40,820 nt of DNA, from positions 1 through 40,820 of the forward strand of contig PGZD01000068.1 in assembly GCA_002843155.1 (NCBI GenBank), read 5' to 3'. Within the stretch, counting starts at the first letter, position 1. Each line of letters opens with the position of its first letter. Shown here one piece after another: positions 8,187 through 17,592 of this stretch. The notes beneath the pieces were generated by a model, which had not been told where the DNA came from, ran no database searches, and saw only the letters and a list, made by a program, of their open reading frames with translations. This DNA comes from Gammaproteobacteria bacterium HGW-Gammaproteobacteria-3. GTDB lineage: Bacteria; Pseudomonadota; Gammaproteobacteria; Methylococcales; Methylomonadaceae. Position numbers and translations under genes: made by a program.

Positions 8187-8390
8187 CTGTCTCTTGATGG
8201 CCGTTTGGATCAATTCGAATTATTTTTTAAAGCGCGCTCACAACTTCTGCGTAATATGATTGGATTATATACGAAGAAATTTTTACAACACCATTATTAT
8301 AAAGGGTTAAAAAATTACGAGGGTTTGGGCTTAGAATCCTTTGACAGTACCGGGCTTGCCCAACGAATAACAAATAAGGTTAGATTGTGA
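8187..8390 (+). CDS. Integron cassette ORF, small hypothetical protein (possibly truncated)
   Basis: The frame is open from 8187 (after a stop at 8184-8186) to the stop at 8388-8390, which lies inside the third attC. The only starts are non-ATG (CTG 8187, TTG 8205) or an internal ATG, so the natural N-terminus may have been lost. The sequence DQFELFFKARSQLLRNMIGL followed by TKKFLQHHYYKGLKNYEGLG is basic and helical. No family is recognised. A+T content is high compared with metG next door. It is supported as a cassette gene mainly by its position between two attC sites. Confidence 0.4.
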   Translation: MSLDGRLDQFELFFKARSQLLRNMIGLYTKKFLQHHYYKGLKNYEGLGLESFDSTGLAQRITNKVRL

Positions 8391-8427
8391 GAGCGAAGCG
8401 AACCACAATCTGAACCGTTTGTTGGAC
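8358..8427 (+). repeat. Integron attC recombination site 3
   Basis: A 70-bp attC. The R'' box GCCCAAC (8358-8364) and R' box GTTGGAC (8421-8427) both fit the consensus, and complementarity extends outward (GGGCTTG before, CAAGCCC after). The inner arms GGTTAGATTGTG and CACAATCTGAACC are complementary except for one extra base, the hallmark extrahelical nucleotide of attC hairpins. A loop with the AGAGCGAAGCGAA sequence separates the arms. It closes the cluster; metG begins 65 bp further on. Confidence 0.9.
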
Positions 8428-8492
8428 AAGCCCGATCCTGCTAAGCGGTGGCAAAAAAAACTGGAATGTATAGACTCATCGAACCTTTTTCG

Positions 8493-10508
8493 TTATTTAA
8501 CCCGCATTCCAGCTACGGCGCCGTTATCGGGGCTCAAAAGCCAAATATCCCGGCCGCCGGGCCCTGCCGCCAGCACCATGCCTTCGGATACGCCGAAACG
8601 CATTTTCCGGGACGCCAGATTAGCGACCACCAGTGTCAGTTTACCGATTAATTGCTCCGGCGCATAAGCCGATTTAATACCGGCAAAAACGGTGCGGGTT
8701 TCATCGCCGATATCGACGGTCAGTTGCAATAATTTATCCGCACCTTCAACCGCATCGGCTTTGATGATTTTGGCGATACGCAAATCCAGTTTGGCAAAAT
8801 CGTCAAACTGGATTAAATCGGCAATGGGTTCAAATTGCCTCGCTTTGGGTGTTTGAGTTTTTTGCAGGTTTTCTTTCGACGCTTCGATAATAGCGGCGAT
8901 TTTGTCGGGTTCGACACGGGTCATTAACGGTCTGAACACGTCGATCTGATGGTTCAGCAGCGGTCGGGCATCGTCGGGCCAGGTTTGCGCTTCGATATTC
9001 AGAAAAATTTCGGCATTGTGCGCCAACACCGGAACCACCGGCTTCAGATAAGCGACCAAGATTCGGAACAGGTTGAGACCGATCGAGCAAACTTCATGTA
9101 ATTCGGTGTCTTTGTCTGTTTCTTTGGCCATTTGCCAGGGTTTTTTCTCGTCGATATACTGATTGGCCCGGTCTGCTAACGCCATGATTTCGCGCATGGC
9201 CTTGCCGAATTCACGGTTTTCGTAAAGTTTGGCAAGCGCTTCGTTGGCTTCGACAAAATGCCCGAACAAGTCCGGTTCGGCGCAATGTTTCGATAACAGA
9301 CCATCAAAACGTTTGTGTATGAAACCGGCGCAGCGGCTGGCGATATTGACGACTTTACCGACCAGGTCGGAATTGACCCGCTGCGTGAAGTCATCGAAAT
9401 TCAAGTCGATATCGTCCACACCCGAGCCCAGTTTGGCGGCAAAATAATAGCGCAGGTATTCAGGATTCAGGTGTTCGAGATAGGTGCGCGCTTTGATGAA
9501 AGTACCGCGCGATTTGGACATTTTTTCACCGTTGACCGTCAAAAACCCGTGCGCGAATATGGCGCTCGGTGTTCGAAATTGAGCACCGCGCAGCATGGCG
9601 GGCCAGAACAGCGCGTGAAAATAGATAATGTCCTTGCCGATAAAGTGATACAACTCAGCCGTGCTGTCTTCGGCCCAGAATTCATCAAAACTTAAATTTT
9701 CGCGTGCGCACAGGTTTTTAAAACTGGCCATGTAGCCAATCGGCGCATCCAGCCAGACGTAAAAATATTTACCCGGCGCATCGGGAATTTCAAAACCGAA
9801 ATACGGCGCGTCGCGGGAAATGTCCCATTCATGCAAGCCGTTTTCCAGCCATTCGTTCATTTTATTGCCGACTTCGCTTTGCAGATGATCGGCCTTGATC
9901 CACTGTTTCAGCATGTCGGCAAAATCGTTCAGATTAAAAAAGTAATGCAACGAGTCTTTTTCAATCGGTTTTTCGCCGGATAGTGCCGATACCGCGTTTT
10001 TCAGTTCAATGGGTGAGTAAGTCGCGCCGCAGGCTTCGCAGTTGTCGCCGTACTGATCTTGGGCGCCGCATTTAGGGCAATCGCCTTTAATGAAGCGATC
10101 CGGCAAAAACATGTTTTTAACCGGGTCGTAAGCTTGCGTGATGCTGCGTGAATGGATGTGGCCGCCATCGCGCAACCGCCGGTAAATCAGGCTGGAAAGT
10201 GTTTTGTTTTCTTCGGAATGGGTGCTGTGAAAATTGTCGAAAGCTACACCGAACTCGGTAAAGTCGGCGAGATGTTCAGTGGCAACCCGGGCAATCAATT
10301 GTTCCGGGGTAATGCCTTCACTGTCGGCACGCAGCATGATGGGTGTGCCGTGCGTGTCGTCGGCGCAGACAAAATAACATTGCTGTTGCCGTTGTTTCTG
10401 AAAGCGCACCCAAATGTCGGTTTGAATGTACTCGACCATATGCCCCAAGTGAATCGGGCCGTTGGCGTAAGGTAGCGCGCTGGTAACTAATATTTTTCTG
10501 TCTGACAT
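8493..10508 (-). CDS. metG: Methionyl-tRNA synthetase
   Basis: A class I aminoacyl-tRNA synthetase that charges tRNA-Met in the cytoplasm. The 671-residue length matches the E. coli type (677). The HIGH-like motif is HLGH (residues 20-23) and KMSKS lies at 329-333. A zinc knuckle in the connective peptide carries Cys in CPKCGAQ and CEACGATY. The C-terminal EMAP-II/OB-fold tRNA-binding domain ([20 protein letters not shown] ... [10 protein letters not shown]) gives the dimeric long form. Start ATG at 10506-10508. It is transcribed toward the integron cassette patch, so those cassettes sit just beyond its 3' end, a gene-neutral insertion point. All key motifs are intact. Confidence 0.97.
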   Translation of the reverse strand: MSDRKILVTSALPYANGPIHLGHMVEYIQTDIWVRFQKQRQQQCYFVCADDTHGTPIMLRADSEGITPEQLIARVATEHLADFTEFGVAFDNFHSTHSEENKTLSSLIYRRLRDGGHIHSRSITQAYDPVKNMFLPDRFIKGDCPKCGAQDQYGDNCEACGATYSPIELKNAVSALSGEKPIEKDSLHYFFNLNDFADMLKQWIKADHLQSEVGNKMNEWLENGLHEWDISRDAPYFGFEIPDAPGKYFYVWLDAPIGYMASFKNLCARENLSFDEFWAEDSTAELYHFIGKDIIYFHALFWPAMLRGAQFRTPSAIFAHGFLTVNGEKMSKSRGTFIKARTYLEHLNPEYLRYYFAAKLGSGVDDIDLNFDDFTQRVNSDLVGKVVNIASRCAGFIHKRFDGLLSKHCAEPDLFGHFVEANEALAKLYENREFGKAMREIMALADRANQYIDEKKPWQMAKETDKDTELHEVCSIGLNLFRILVAYLKPVVPVLAHNAEIFLNIEAQTWPDDARPLLNHQIDVFRPLMTRVEPDKIAAIIEASKENLQKTQTPKARQFEPIADLIQFDDFAKLDLRIAKIIKADAVEGADKLLQLTVDIGDETRTVFAGIKSAYAPEQLIGKLTLVVANLASRKMRFGVSEGMVLAAGPGGRDIWLLSPDNGAVAGMRVK

Positions 10509-10614
10509 AAGTGCTTGAAGGGACGAAGCGTTGAATAAAAATTATCAGAACATTATCGCATAAATACGCCCGCCCCAATGCACGAGATTTTAGCTGGAAA
10601 ACGCGTTCAGACTG

Positions 10615-11952
10615 TCAATGCTCCAGAAAATTATTGATGTATTCCAGGTCGGCCTCGGTGAGACTGCTGGTCGCCTGTTTCAGCTTGATGCTATCGATCA
10701 GATAATCATAGCGGCTGCGCGCATAGTTGGTTTTGGCCCGATACAGATTACGTTGTAAAGCCAGTACATCCACCATGGTACGGGTGCCGACTTCAAAACC
10801 GGCTTCGGCCGCCTCTAAAGCGCTTTTGGCTGATTTAACGGTCGCCTTTAACGCCTCGACACGGCTTATGTTGGAAATAACGCCGCGATAAGCGTCTTTC
10901 ACCAGACGGTTGACCGCACGCTGTGTTTCCACCAGCTTTTCCCGAGCCGCGATATAATCCTGCCGGGCTTGACGGATACGCGAATTGACGGCGCCACCCT
11001 CGAACAAGGGCAAACTCAATTGCAGGCCGATATTCTGGCTGTCACCGCGAAAACCGAAAGTACTGTTATTGTCGGAAACAAAGTAAGAGCCGACAATATC
11101 CAGTTGCGGCAAATGACCGGCAGTTTGCAGCTCTATCGCTTTACGGGCGAATTCGGACTGATTGAAAGCTGAAGCAATCGAGAGATTATTGCTGGCCGCA
11201 GCCTTGCTCCAAGCCGACATGTCGGACGGTTTCGGATCGATCAAAGCCAGATGCTCCCCTAATGGGGCCAGCGTGGTTTCGTATTCACCGATTATTTCCT
11301 TCAATGCCTCTTTTTTATTACCGAGATCGTTTTCAGCCTCGATCTCGTCGGCCCGGGCTTGGTCGAAACCGGCTTGCGCTTCATAGATATCGGTGATGGG
11401 GATAAGCCCGACTTCAAAGCGCTGTTGCGCTTGATCCAACTGCCGGGCAATGGCTTTTTTTTCGGCGCCGGCGAATTCCAGCGTGTCTTGCGCCGATAAG
11501 ACATTGAAGTACGCTTCGGTGATTCTCACCATCAGGTTTTGCTGCTCGGCCCAGTAATCCGCTTCCGTCTGCGCGATTTGATTGTCGGACTGGCTTAACT
11601 GCACCCAGTAATCCCAATGAAATACCGGCTGGATGAAGTTAAGATTAAACGTCTGATCCCAAAAACTCTGGTTCACCTGTGCCCCGCGAAAGTCGTTGCC
11701 GGCTTTTTTGTTGTGCAGGTAGTTTCTGGTACTTGCCGCCGTCGCGCTGAAATTGGGCAGAAGCCTCGCGATACTTTGATCCCGGGTTTCCGCAGTTGCA
11801 TTCTGCAGCGCCAGCGCTTGTTTGGATACCGGGTCACTGTACAGAGCCAGTTGATATATTTCGATTAAATCCTGGGAAAAAGCCTGATTCTGAATACCGA
11901 TCAAAACCAGGCAATAAAAACTTTTTTTGAAATAAAGTAAAAACTTGCCCAT
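10615..11952 (-). CDS. tolC: TolC-family outer membrane channel protein
   Basis: An outer membrane efflux channel component that works with inner membrane pumps or type I secretion systems. The sequence shows the TolC repeat: a signal peptide (GKFLLYFKKSFYCLVLIGIQ to AFS), then DLIEIYQLALYSDPVSKQAL, the first of two helical-barrel repeats, and RIRQARQDYIAAREKLVETQ with FEVGTRTMVDVLALQRNLYR in the second. The first repeat has the equivalent FEVGLIPITDIYEAQAGFDQ. The ATG at 11952 (445 residues) is chosen over an upstream TTG at 12006, because the longer form only adds a second hydrophobic stretch encoded partly by a 9-bp tandem repeat. TolC of E. coli has 493 residues. The gene is 106 bp upstream of metG on the same strand and diverges from the lipoprotein hydrolase gene. 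Confidence 0.92.
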   Translation of the reverse strand: MGKFLLYFKKSFYCLVLIGIQNQAFSQDLIEIYQLALYSDPVSKQALALQNATAETRDQSIARLLPNFSATAASTRNYLHNKKAGNDFRGAQVNQSFWDQTFNLNFIQPVFHWDYWVQLSQSDNQIAQTEADYWAEQQNLMVRITEAYFNVLSAQDTLEFAGAEKKAIARQLDQAQQRFEVGLIPITDIYEAQAGFDQARADEIEAENDLGNKKEALKEIIGEYETTLAPLGEHLALIDPKPSDMSAWSKAAASNNLSIASAFNQSEFARKAIELQTAGHLPQLDIVGSYFVSDNNSTFGFRGDSQNIGLQLSLPLFEGGAVNSRIRQARQDYIAAREKLVETQRAVNRLVKDAYRGVISNISRVEALKATVKSAKSALEAAEAGFEVGTRTMVDVLALQRNLYRAKTNYARSRYDYLIDSIKLKQATSSLTEADLEYINNFLEH

Positions 11953-11988
11953 AATTCTGATAATGTGAATTAAGTTTAGAATAAAAAA

Positions 11989-12012
11989 CCTGAACAACCT
12001 GAACAACCTGAA
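11989..12012. repeat. Short tandem repeat in the tolC upstream region
   Basis: The 9-bp unit CCTGAACAA occurs twice in a row and is followed by a partial third copy (CCTGAA). It lies between the divergent tolC and hydrolase genes and could vary in copy number by slippage, altering promoter spacing. Confidence 0.6.
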
Positions 12013-12066
12013 TAGCTACGATTTTTTTTATCTCTCAGGGTTCCATTTCACTTGTCAGTCCAGCCC

Positions 12067-13332
12067 ATGAAAAATATTAACCGATTACTTGCGCTCTCGA
12101 CCCTCGCCAGTTTTATTTCGGGCTGCGCCAGTTTCGGCAAAGGTATTGCCGAAGCTTATTTTGAAAAACAAGAGACCGCAGATACTCGGGTTTGCGAAGT
12201 TTTCGGCAGACCTTTCAAAGGTATAATGCCTTACCTGGAAAACCCGCAAGGAAAAATGAAAGTCTTGATGGTGCATGGAGTCGGCGACCATCTGCCGGGC
12301 TATTCTACACAATTCGTCGAGAAACTGGCGAAAGAACTGCAATTAAACGTCCGCGCCAAGCGCGCCAAAAACATTGCTTTGACCGACCCTCTGGATACTT
12401 CAAAAAAACTCGGTAACTTAAGGGTTCAAAGGTTGCTCAACAAAGCCAGGACTAAAGAGTTGTTGTTTTATGAATTGACCTGGTCCGAGATTACGGCGAA
12501 AGAAAAAGCCGTACTGGCTTATGACAATTCGGGAGAATATTCATTTCGCCGCGCCCAAGTCAATGATCTGTTAAAAAAATTTTCCAACGATACCGGTCCC
12601 GACCCGATTATTTACCTCGGCGACAGCCGCGAGGATATTCTGATTGCGTTCACCCAGTCTTTTTGCTGGATGATCAACGGCAAATGGCAAGATTTGCCGG
12701 ACGGCGTCAGTCAGGGCTGTACTTTTGACAACCCGCAGGCCGTGAATAATTTACATAACGACCAGTATGCTTTTATTTCGCACAGCCTCGGCAGCCGAAT
12801 TACCATAGACGGTATGCAGCGCATCGCTGCCTTTTTTGGCGACAGCAGTTTCCGGCCTGAGCTAAAAAGACCTCGGGAGCTGGTTCAGGCTTTACGGGAA
12901 AAGGAAATTCCGCTTTATATGATGTCCAATCAGCTGCCGATGCTGCAATTGGGCCGCAAACTGCCGGAAGTCAACGGACAAAAGGATGCCTACTGTACCC
13001 CGGGGGGGTCACATTATAACGACCGGATGGTCAGTAAAACCTCGATCATCGCTTTCAGTGATCCTAACGACTTACTGAGTTATGCCGTGCCGCAAGGCTT
13101 TGTCGAAAAATACCTGGATTCAAGGCTTTGCATCGACGCCACCAATATCAACATCAATGTCGCCACTATCTTTGACGCTTTTGGCATGGGTAAAATGGCC
13201 AATCCGTTAGATGCCCATATCGGCTACGACACCGATGACAGAGTGGTCGCAATGATTGCTCAAGGCATTGGCAATGGCCATACCGCCAAAATCGTCAACG
13301 AAAAATGCAGTTGGGTGGAAACCATCGATTGA
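12067..13332 (+). CDS. Lipoprotein with alpha/beta-hydrolase (esterase-like) fold
   Basis: A 421-residue predicted lipoprotein. The signal peptide ends in a lipobox (ISGC, Cys20). The mature part shows alpha/beta-hydrolase features: an oxyanion-type motif VHGVGDH at residues 69-75 and a nucleophile elbow SHSLGS with the candidate Ser240, where the usual first Gly of GxSxG is Ser. A later Asp (FSDPNDLLSY) and a C-terminal His (HIGYDTDDR or NGHTAK) could complete the triad. A lipase/esterase activity in the periplasm or at the outer membrane is inferred; the substrate is unknown. ATG 12067 is preferred to an upstream TTG (12052) because it yields a clean signal peptide. It ends 10 bp from the convergent kdsB stop. 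Confidence 0.75.
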   Translation: MKNINRLLALSTLASFISGCASFGKGIAEAYFEKQETADTRVCEVFGRPFKGIMPYLENPQGKMKVLMVHGVGDHLPGYSTQFVEKLAKELQLNVRAKRAKNIALTDPLDTSKKLGNLRVQRLLNKARTKELLFYELTWSEITAKEKAVLAYDNSGEYSFRRAQVNDLLKKFSNDTGPDPIIYLGDSREDILIAFTQSFCWMINGKWQDLPDGVSQGCTFDNPQAVNNLHNDQYAFISHSLGSRITIDGMQRIAAFFGDSSFRPELKRPRELVQALREKEIPLYMMSNQLPMLQLGRKLPEVNGQKDAYCTPGGSHYNDRMVSKTSIIAFSDPNDLLSYAVPQGFVEKYLDSRLCIDATNININVATIFDAFGMGKMANPLDAHIGYDTDDRVVAMIAQGIGNGHTAKIVNEKCSWVETID

Positions 13333-13342
13333 CGTTTGGTTT

Positions 13343-14107
13343 TTATTGCGCCAGCGCCCGCTCGACGCGGTGCAAATCCTCTTGAGTATCGACCCCGGCT
13401 GGCGGTGTTTTGGCGACTGTTTTTACTAAAATCGTCTCGCCATGCCACAAAACCCGGAGTTGCTCCAAAGCTTCCACCGCTTCAAGCGGCGCTGCCTGCC
13501 ATTGGCAATAGCGCTTGAGAAAATCGACCCGGTAGGCATACAGGCCGATGTGGCGCAAGTAGGCGATGCGTCCGCTGTCCTGCCCGCCTTGATGCCCGAA
13601 ATGATCCCGATCCCAGGGAATCGGCGCGCGGCTGAAATAAAGCGCATACCCGGCTTCATTCAACACCACCTTGACGGCATTGGGATTGAAGATTTCTTCC
13701 TCGTCGATGATTCCGGCGGCCAGTGTGGCGATACCGGCCGTTTGCTGGCTTGCCAATGCCACCGCCACTTCCCGGATATATTCCGGCGCCAGCAGCGGCT
13801 CATCGCCTTGCAGATTGACAATGATCGTCTCGCTGTCCCAGTTCAGGATAGCAGCGGCTTCGGCAATGCGTTCGGTGCCGCTTCGATGATCGGGCCGGGT
13901 CATCACGGCTTGTATTCCCAAAGCGCCTACGGCATCGGCTATGCGCAGATCATCGGTGGCCACGACAATATCATCGGCTCCGGCTTCCAGCGCGCGTGAG
14001 CAGACATGGACGATCATCGGCTTACCGGCTATTTTCAGCAGCGGTTTGCCGGGAAGGCGGGTCGAGCCGTAACGGGCCGGTATAACGACTTTAAATCCCG
14101 CCATCAT
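13343..14107 (-). CDS. kdsB: 3-deoxy-manno-octulosonate cytidylyltransferase (CMP-Kdo synthetase)
   Basis: Activates Kdo with CTP to CMP-Kdo for attachment to lipid A in LPS assembly, in the cytoplasm. The N-terminal nucleotidyltransferase signature [17 protein letters not shown] is intact, followed by [13 protein letters not shown] and the [16 protein letters not shown] motif, then [10 protein letters not shown], the metal/sugar-binding core. The 254-residue length is typical. Two ATG codons in tandem (14107 and 14104) can start it, overlapping the stop of ycaR (ATGATGA), which suggests translational coupling. It is the last gene of the exbB-exbD-lpxK-ycaR-kdsB set. Confidence 0.96.
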   Translation of the reverse strand: MMAGFKVVIPARYGSTRLPGKPLLKIAGKPMIVHVCSRALEAGADDIVVATDDLRIADAVGALGIQAVMTRPDHRSGTERIAEAAAILNWDSETIIVNLQGDEPLLAPEYIREVAVALASQQTAGIATLAAGIIDEEEIFNPNAVKVVLNEAGYALYFSRAPIPWDRDHFGHQGGQDSGRIAYLRHIGLYAYRVDFLKRYCQWQAAPLEAVEALEQLRVLWHGETILVKTVAKTPPAGVDTQEDLHRVERALAQ

Positions 14108-14295
14108 TTACGCAGTTCTTCGACTTCATCAAAACTCAAGGTGCGCGCTTCATCTTCCAGCATCACCGGAATGTCATCCCGAATGGGAAAGGCCAGGGCA
14201 TCGGCCTTACAAATTAATTCCTGGTTTTTTTTATCGTAAAGCAATGAACTTTTGCATAAAGGACAGGCTAAAATTTCAAGCAGTTTCTGATCCAT
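14104..14295 (-). CDS. ycaR: Trm112/YcaR-family small zinc-ribbon-like protein
   Basis: A 63-residue protein of the Trm112 family, invariably found between lpxK and kdsB in many gammaproteobacteria. It contains the half-ribbon [14 protein letters not shown] and the conserved [20 protein letters not shown] segment. Eukaryotic relatives activate methyltransferases; the bacterial function is not settled. It overlaps lpxK by 20 bp at its start and kdsB at its end, so it is surely co-translated with them. Confidence 0.93.
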   Translation of the reverse strand: MDQKLLEILACPLCKSSLLYDKKNQELICKADALAFPIRDDIPVMLEDEARTLSFDEVEELRK

Positions 14296-15280
14296 TTTTT
14301 TCTCTCAGTAAGTTTAACAATCGGTCGGTAAAATCCGCTTCGACGACAGCCGCAACGGGAACATACCAGTCATTATCGCGCGCAAAGGCCAGACATTTCA
14401 CCGCATCTTTTTCCGTCATCAATACCGGCCCGGCATTAAAGGCTATATCGCTCGCCTTAAAGCAATGGTGGTCAGGAAACCGGTGCTCTGTACAAGTAAT
14501 ACCCGACGCTGTCAAGGCCTTAAAAAACCGGTCGGGATTGCCGATGCCCGCGACGGCATGACAAGGCGTCGCGGCAAAGTCACATAATGGCCTGACGACG
14601 CCGGAAACCAGATTGATGGCGCCCTGCCCTTGCAAAGTCATGGCAAAATGATCGCTCCGTTTTTTTTCGCCATTGACGACCACCACATCGACTTCATCGA
14701 GCCTGCCTGAAGGTTCGCGCAAGGGCCCTGACGGAAGGCAAAGCCCGTTGCCGAACCACCGGGCGCCATCGACCACAGCAATTTCAATGTCACGGCCAAG
14801 GGCATAATGCTGTAAACCATCGTCCGACAAAATCACATCGCAGGTCTCGGATTTAAGCAAAAATTCTGCCGCCTTGACGCGTTGCGCACCGACAATCAAA
14901 GGGCATCCGGAATGTCTGGCTATCAATAAAGCTTCATCGCCGACTTGCCTGACTTCACTAAGAAGCGTCACCCGCCGAGGTTCTTTAGAGCTATTGCCGC
15001 CATAGCCGCGACTGATGATGCCGGGCTGAAAACCGTGCGCTTTGAGTTGTTGCGCCAGGTAGATAATCAAAGGGGTTTTGCCGGTGCCGCCGACACAGAT
15101 ATTGCCGACAATGATCACCGGCACCGGTAAAAAATGTTGTTGCAGAAAACCTGCGCGGTATAAATAACGCCTGAATTTTATAACAGTCTGGTAAATCAGG
15201 CTGAACGGACGCAGCCACCAGACTGACGTCTGTGTGTCATACCAAATTTTAACCAGCCACAAGGCCGGTTTTTGCTTCAT
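14276..15280 (-). CDS. lpxK: Tetraacyldisaccharide 4'-kinase
   Basis: Phosphorylates the 4' position of the lipid A disaccharide precursor at the inner membrane, the sixth step of lipid A synthesis. The product has 334 residues. A membrane-associated N-terminal helix ([20 protein letters not shown]) precedes the P-loop GGTGKTP (residues 64-70), then the GIISRGYGG motif and [16 protein letters not shown], which holds the family's catalytic Asp. The start is ATG at 15278-15280: upstream codons are simply exbD in another frame. The 1-bp gap from exbD and overlap with ycaR support one operon. All motifs are present. Confidence 0.95.
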   Translation of the reverse strand: MKQKPALWLVKIWYDTQTSVWWLRPFSLIYQTVIKFRRYLYRAGFLQQHFLPVPVIIVGNICVGGTGKTPLIIYLAQQLKAHGFQPGIISRGYGGNSSKEPRRVTLLSEVRQVGDEALLIARHSGCPLIVGAQRVKAAEFLLKSETCDVILSDDGLQHYALGRDIEIAVVDGARWFGNGLCLPSGPLREPSGRLDEVDVVVVNGEKKRSDHFAMTLQGQGAINLVSGVVRPLCDFAATPCHAVAGIGNPDRFFKALTASGITCTEHRFPDHHCFKASDIAFNAGPVLMTEKDAVKCLAFARDNDWYVPVAAVVEADFTDRLLNLLREKNGSETA

Positions 15281-15281
15281 A

Positions 15282-15716
15282 TCACTTCCCGGGGCTTTTG
15301 ATAGCGGCAAAAGTAATATGGGTAAAGCCGACTTGCCCGGCAATATCCAATGCGGTAATGACCGCTTTATGCGGGGTATTGCCATCGGCGTTGATAATAA
15401 AGGGAACGGTTTTGGAAAGTCCCGCTAATTTGGCCAATTCCTGCTTGAGTGTCGCTTTTTTCTGATTGACCAGTTGATGCGACAAGCCATCGTCGCCCGT
15501 CAGATAATAAAGACCATCGGCATCGATAGTGAGATTGACTTCTTTGATATTTTTTTCGGGCTCGCTGCCTTCCGCCTCAGGTAACTTGATATTCAACGCG
15601 GTTTCGCGATTGAACGTAGTGGTCACCATAAAAAAAATCAGCAGCAAAAACACCACATCGATCATCGGCGTGATGCTGATTTCCAGCTTTTCTTTTTTTC
15701 TGCGGTAAAAATTCAT
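15282..15716 (-). CDS. exbD: ExbD/TolR-family energy-transducing protein
   Basis: A 144-residue inner membrane protein with one transmembrane segment, ISITPMIDVVFLLLIFFMVT, carrying the conserved Asp used for proton coupling, and a periplasmic C-terminal domain (LTIDADGLYYL; PFIINADGNTPH). With ExbB it forms a proton-driven motor for TonB-type or Tol-type systems. Placement directly before lpxK is seen in pseudomonads and other gammaproteobacteria. Its start overlaps the exbB stop by 4 bp (ATGA). The exact partner (TonB or another) cannot be told here. Confidence 0.93.
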   Translation of the reverse strand: MNFYRRKKEKLEISITPMIDVVFLLLIFFMVTTTFNRETALNIKLPEAEGSEPEKNIKEVNLTIDADGLYYLTGDDGLSHQLVNQKKATLKQELAKLAGLSKTVPFIINADGNTPHKAVITALDIAGQVGFTHITFAAIKSPGK

Positions 15717-16330
15717 CCATTTTCCTCGCGTTCACCTTGTAAAACATCGATCAGCTTCAAGGCTTCATCTTCCATGTTCAGCACATATTCGTCCACCAGG
15801 CGTTCAAAATAACGATGAAATATCAGACTGGGAATTGCCACCGTCAAGCCCGCCGCCGTGGTAATCAGCGCTTCTGAAATACCGCCTGCCAAAATAGCGG
15901 GATCGCCGACACCATGCTGCATGATGGCTGAAAATACCTTGATCATGCCAACCACGGTGCCGAGCAGCCCCAGCAATGGCGTGATGGAGGCGATGGTGCC
16001 GAGGGTATTGAGAAAGCGCTCCAGTTCATGAACGACCTGACGCCCGACTTCCTCGATACTGGTGCGCATGATGTCCCGACCATGATGGCTGTTGGCCAGC
16101 CCCGCCGCCATAATGGCGCCCAATGGCGAACTCATTTTCAGACTGCGCAGCGCGGCGGCGTCGAGTTTACCTTCGCGGGATAATTTCCAGATTTGCGGAA
16201 CCAGCGCGGCCGGTAAAATTTTATTTTTCCGCAACGACCAAAAGCGTTCGCCGATAATGCCCATGGCGGCAATGGAGCATAAAACAATGGGCAGCATCAG
16301 CCAGCCTCCACTTTTAATCAAATCAAACAC
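15713..16330 (-). CDS. exbB: ExbB/TolQ/MotA-family proton channel protein
   Basis: A 205-residue inner membrane protein with three transmembrane helices: residues about 10-28, then a cytoplasmic loop, then TLGTIASITPLLGLLGTVVG and GGISEALITTAAGLTVAIPS, the conserved family signatures lining the ion path. The partner is ExbD encoded immediately downstream. The start is GTG at 16328-16330, preceded by an AGGA ribosome site at the right distance. It is the first gene of the envelope operon, so the promoter should lie in the 90-bp gap before it or further upstream. Confidence 0.93.
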   Translation of the reverse strand: MFDLIKSGGWLMLPIVLCSIAAMGIIGERFWSLRKNKILPAALVPQIWKLSREGKLDAAALRSLKMSSPLGAIMAAGLANSHHGRDIMRTSIEEVGRQVVHELERFLNTLGTIASITPLLGLLGTVVGMIKVFSAIMQHGVGDPAILAGGISEALITTAAGLTVAIPSLIFHRYFERLVDEYVLNMEDEALKLIDVLQGEREENG

Positions 16331-16420
16331 ATCAAGTCCTCATGAATTCAGATACTAATATAAAAACCCCTGACAAGCAGTTCCGGGGATATTGGGTTTA
16401 TCGGGCGTCGGGCTTTACCT

Positions 16421-17581
16421 TCAGTTGGATGCGACCATCTGCCCGGGGCGTCGGCCAATCCAGACATAAGTTATGGTAAACGCCAGGACGCAACAGCCTG
16501 CCGCCAGAGTATAGACGAATTGCGGCCCCAGCAACTCCCAAAAATAACCGCTGTAGAGGCTCCCCAACATACCGCCGAGGCCAAAACTCAGACTGCTGTA
16601 CAACGCCTGTCCTTTGCCTTGATGGCGATGGCCGAAATAAAAATCAACCAGATGTATGGCCACCACATGCGTTGCGCCGAAACTGGCCGCATGTAATAAC
16701 TGAGCGGCCAGCAATACGACGAAATGGTCGGCATAGCCTGCGATCAACAACCAGCGAACAATACTCAAAGCAATACTGACCAGCAAAATACCGCGCAGTG
16801 AAAAGCGTCGCAAAAGCCTCTGCATTAACAGAAATAACACAATTTCGGCAAAGACTCCGAGAGACCACAATAATCCGGTCAGGGTTCCCGAGTAATGATA
16901 ATCTTTAAGGAAAATCGAGTAAAACACATAATAAGGTCCATGCGCCATTTGTATCAACAGATACACAACCAGAAAGGCGGCGACTTCCGGCTGTTTCAAG
17001 ACCTGAAAAATTCCGATTGTGTCAGCGCTCAAGCGCGATGCCCGGGCTTCCGGGGTTATTAATGATGTCAACCACATGAGCGCCAACAATACGATAATGA
17101 CTTGCGGCAGAATAGTCAGATCATGACTATCGAGCAGCCTGCCAACACCGACTACCGTCAAAATGAACCCGACCGAGCCCCAAAGCCTGATTTTACTGTA
17201 GCGGTGCGCTTCCTGGCGCAAATGAAACAACGTCGCCGCTTCAAACTGCGGTAATGCGGCATTCCAGAAAAAACTGAAGCCGACAGTCACGACGGCAAAC
17301 TGCACATAATCGGCAATAAACAAAAAACCGCTGAAAAAAACCACCGCAAAAAAACAAGCCACGCGGATGATGCGCAGGCTTTTGCCGCTGTGGTCGGCCA
17401 TCCAGCCCCAGATATTGGGGGCTACAATTTTGGTGCCGACCAGCAACGCGCTCAATTCACCGATTTCGACGGCACTAAAGCCTGCATGTTTGAGATACAA
17501 ACTCCAGTAAGGAAGAAATCCGCCGAGAGTCGCAAAATAAAAAAAATAGAACCCTGACAACCGCCAATACGGTACAGACAT
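16421..17581 (-). CDS. MFS transporter of the HcaT / MFS_1-like group
   Basis: A 386-residue inner membrane transporter with twelve predicted helices. The N-terminus (YWRLSGFYFFYFATLGGFLP, then GELSALLVGTKIVAPNIWGW and ADHSGKSLRI) matches the PP-family/HcaT-like group of the major facilitator superfamily. C-terminal hallmarks include GQALYSSLSFGLGGMLGSL. Substrates for the group include phenylpropionate and nucleosides; the substrate here is unknown. ATG at 17579-17581 is used because the 45 codons upstream are aroC sequence in another frame. It follows aroC by 11 bp on the same strand. Confidence 0.85.
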   Translation of the reverse strand: MSVPYWRLSGFYFFYFATLGGFLPYWSLYLKHAGFSAVEIGELSALLVGTKIVAPNIWGWMADHSGKSLRIIRVACFFAVVFFSGFLFIADYVQFAVVTVGFSFFWNAALPQFEAATLFHLRQEAHRYSKIRLWGSVGFILTVVGVGRLLDSHDLTILPQVIIVLLALMWLTSLITPEARASRLSADTIGIFQVLKQPEVAAFLVVYLLIQMAHGPYYVFYSIFLKDYHYSGTLTGLLWSLGVFAEIVLFLLMQRLLRRFSLRGILLVSIALSIVRWLLIAGYADHFVVLLAAQLLHAASFGATHVVAIHLVDFYFGHRHQGKGQALYSSLSFGLGGMLGSLYSGYFWELLGPQFVYTLAAGCCVLAFTITYVWIGRRPGQMVASN

Positions 17582-17592
17582 GGAAAAGGGCT

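Noticed and set aside
10615-12006. TTG start at 12006 for tolC
   Set aside because: It adds a second hydrophobic stretch before a normal signal peptide and reads through the tandem repeat; ATG at 11952 is more natural.
13442-13999. 185-codon plus-strand ORF opposite kdsB
   Set aside because: Antisense shadow of a conserved gene; no independent evidence.
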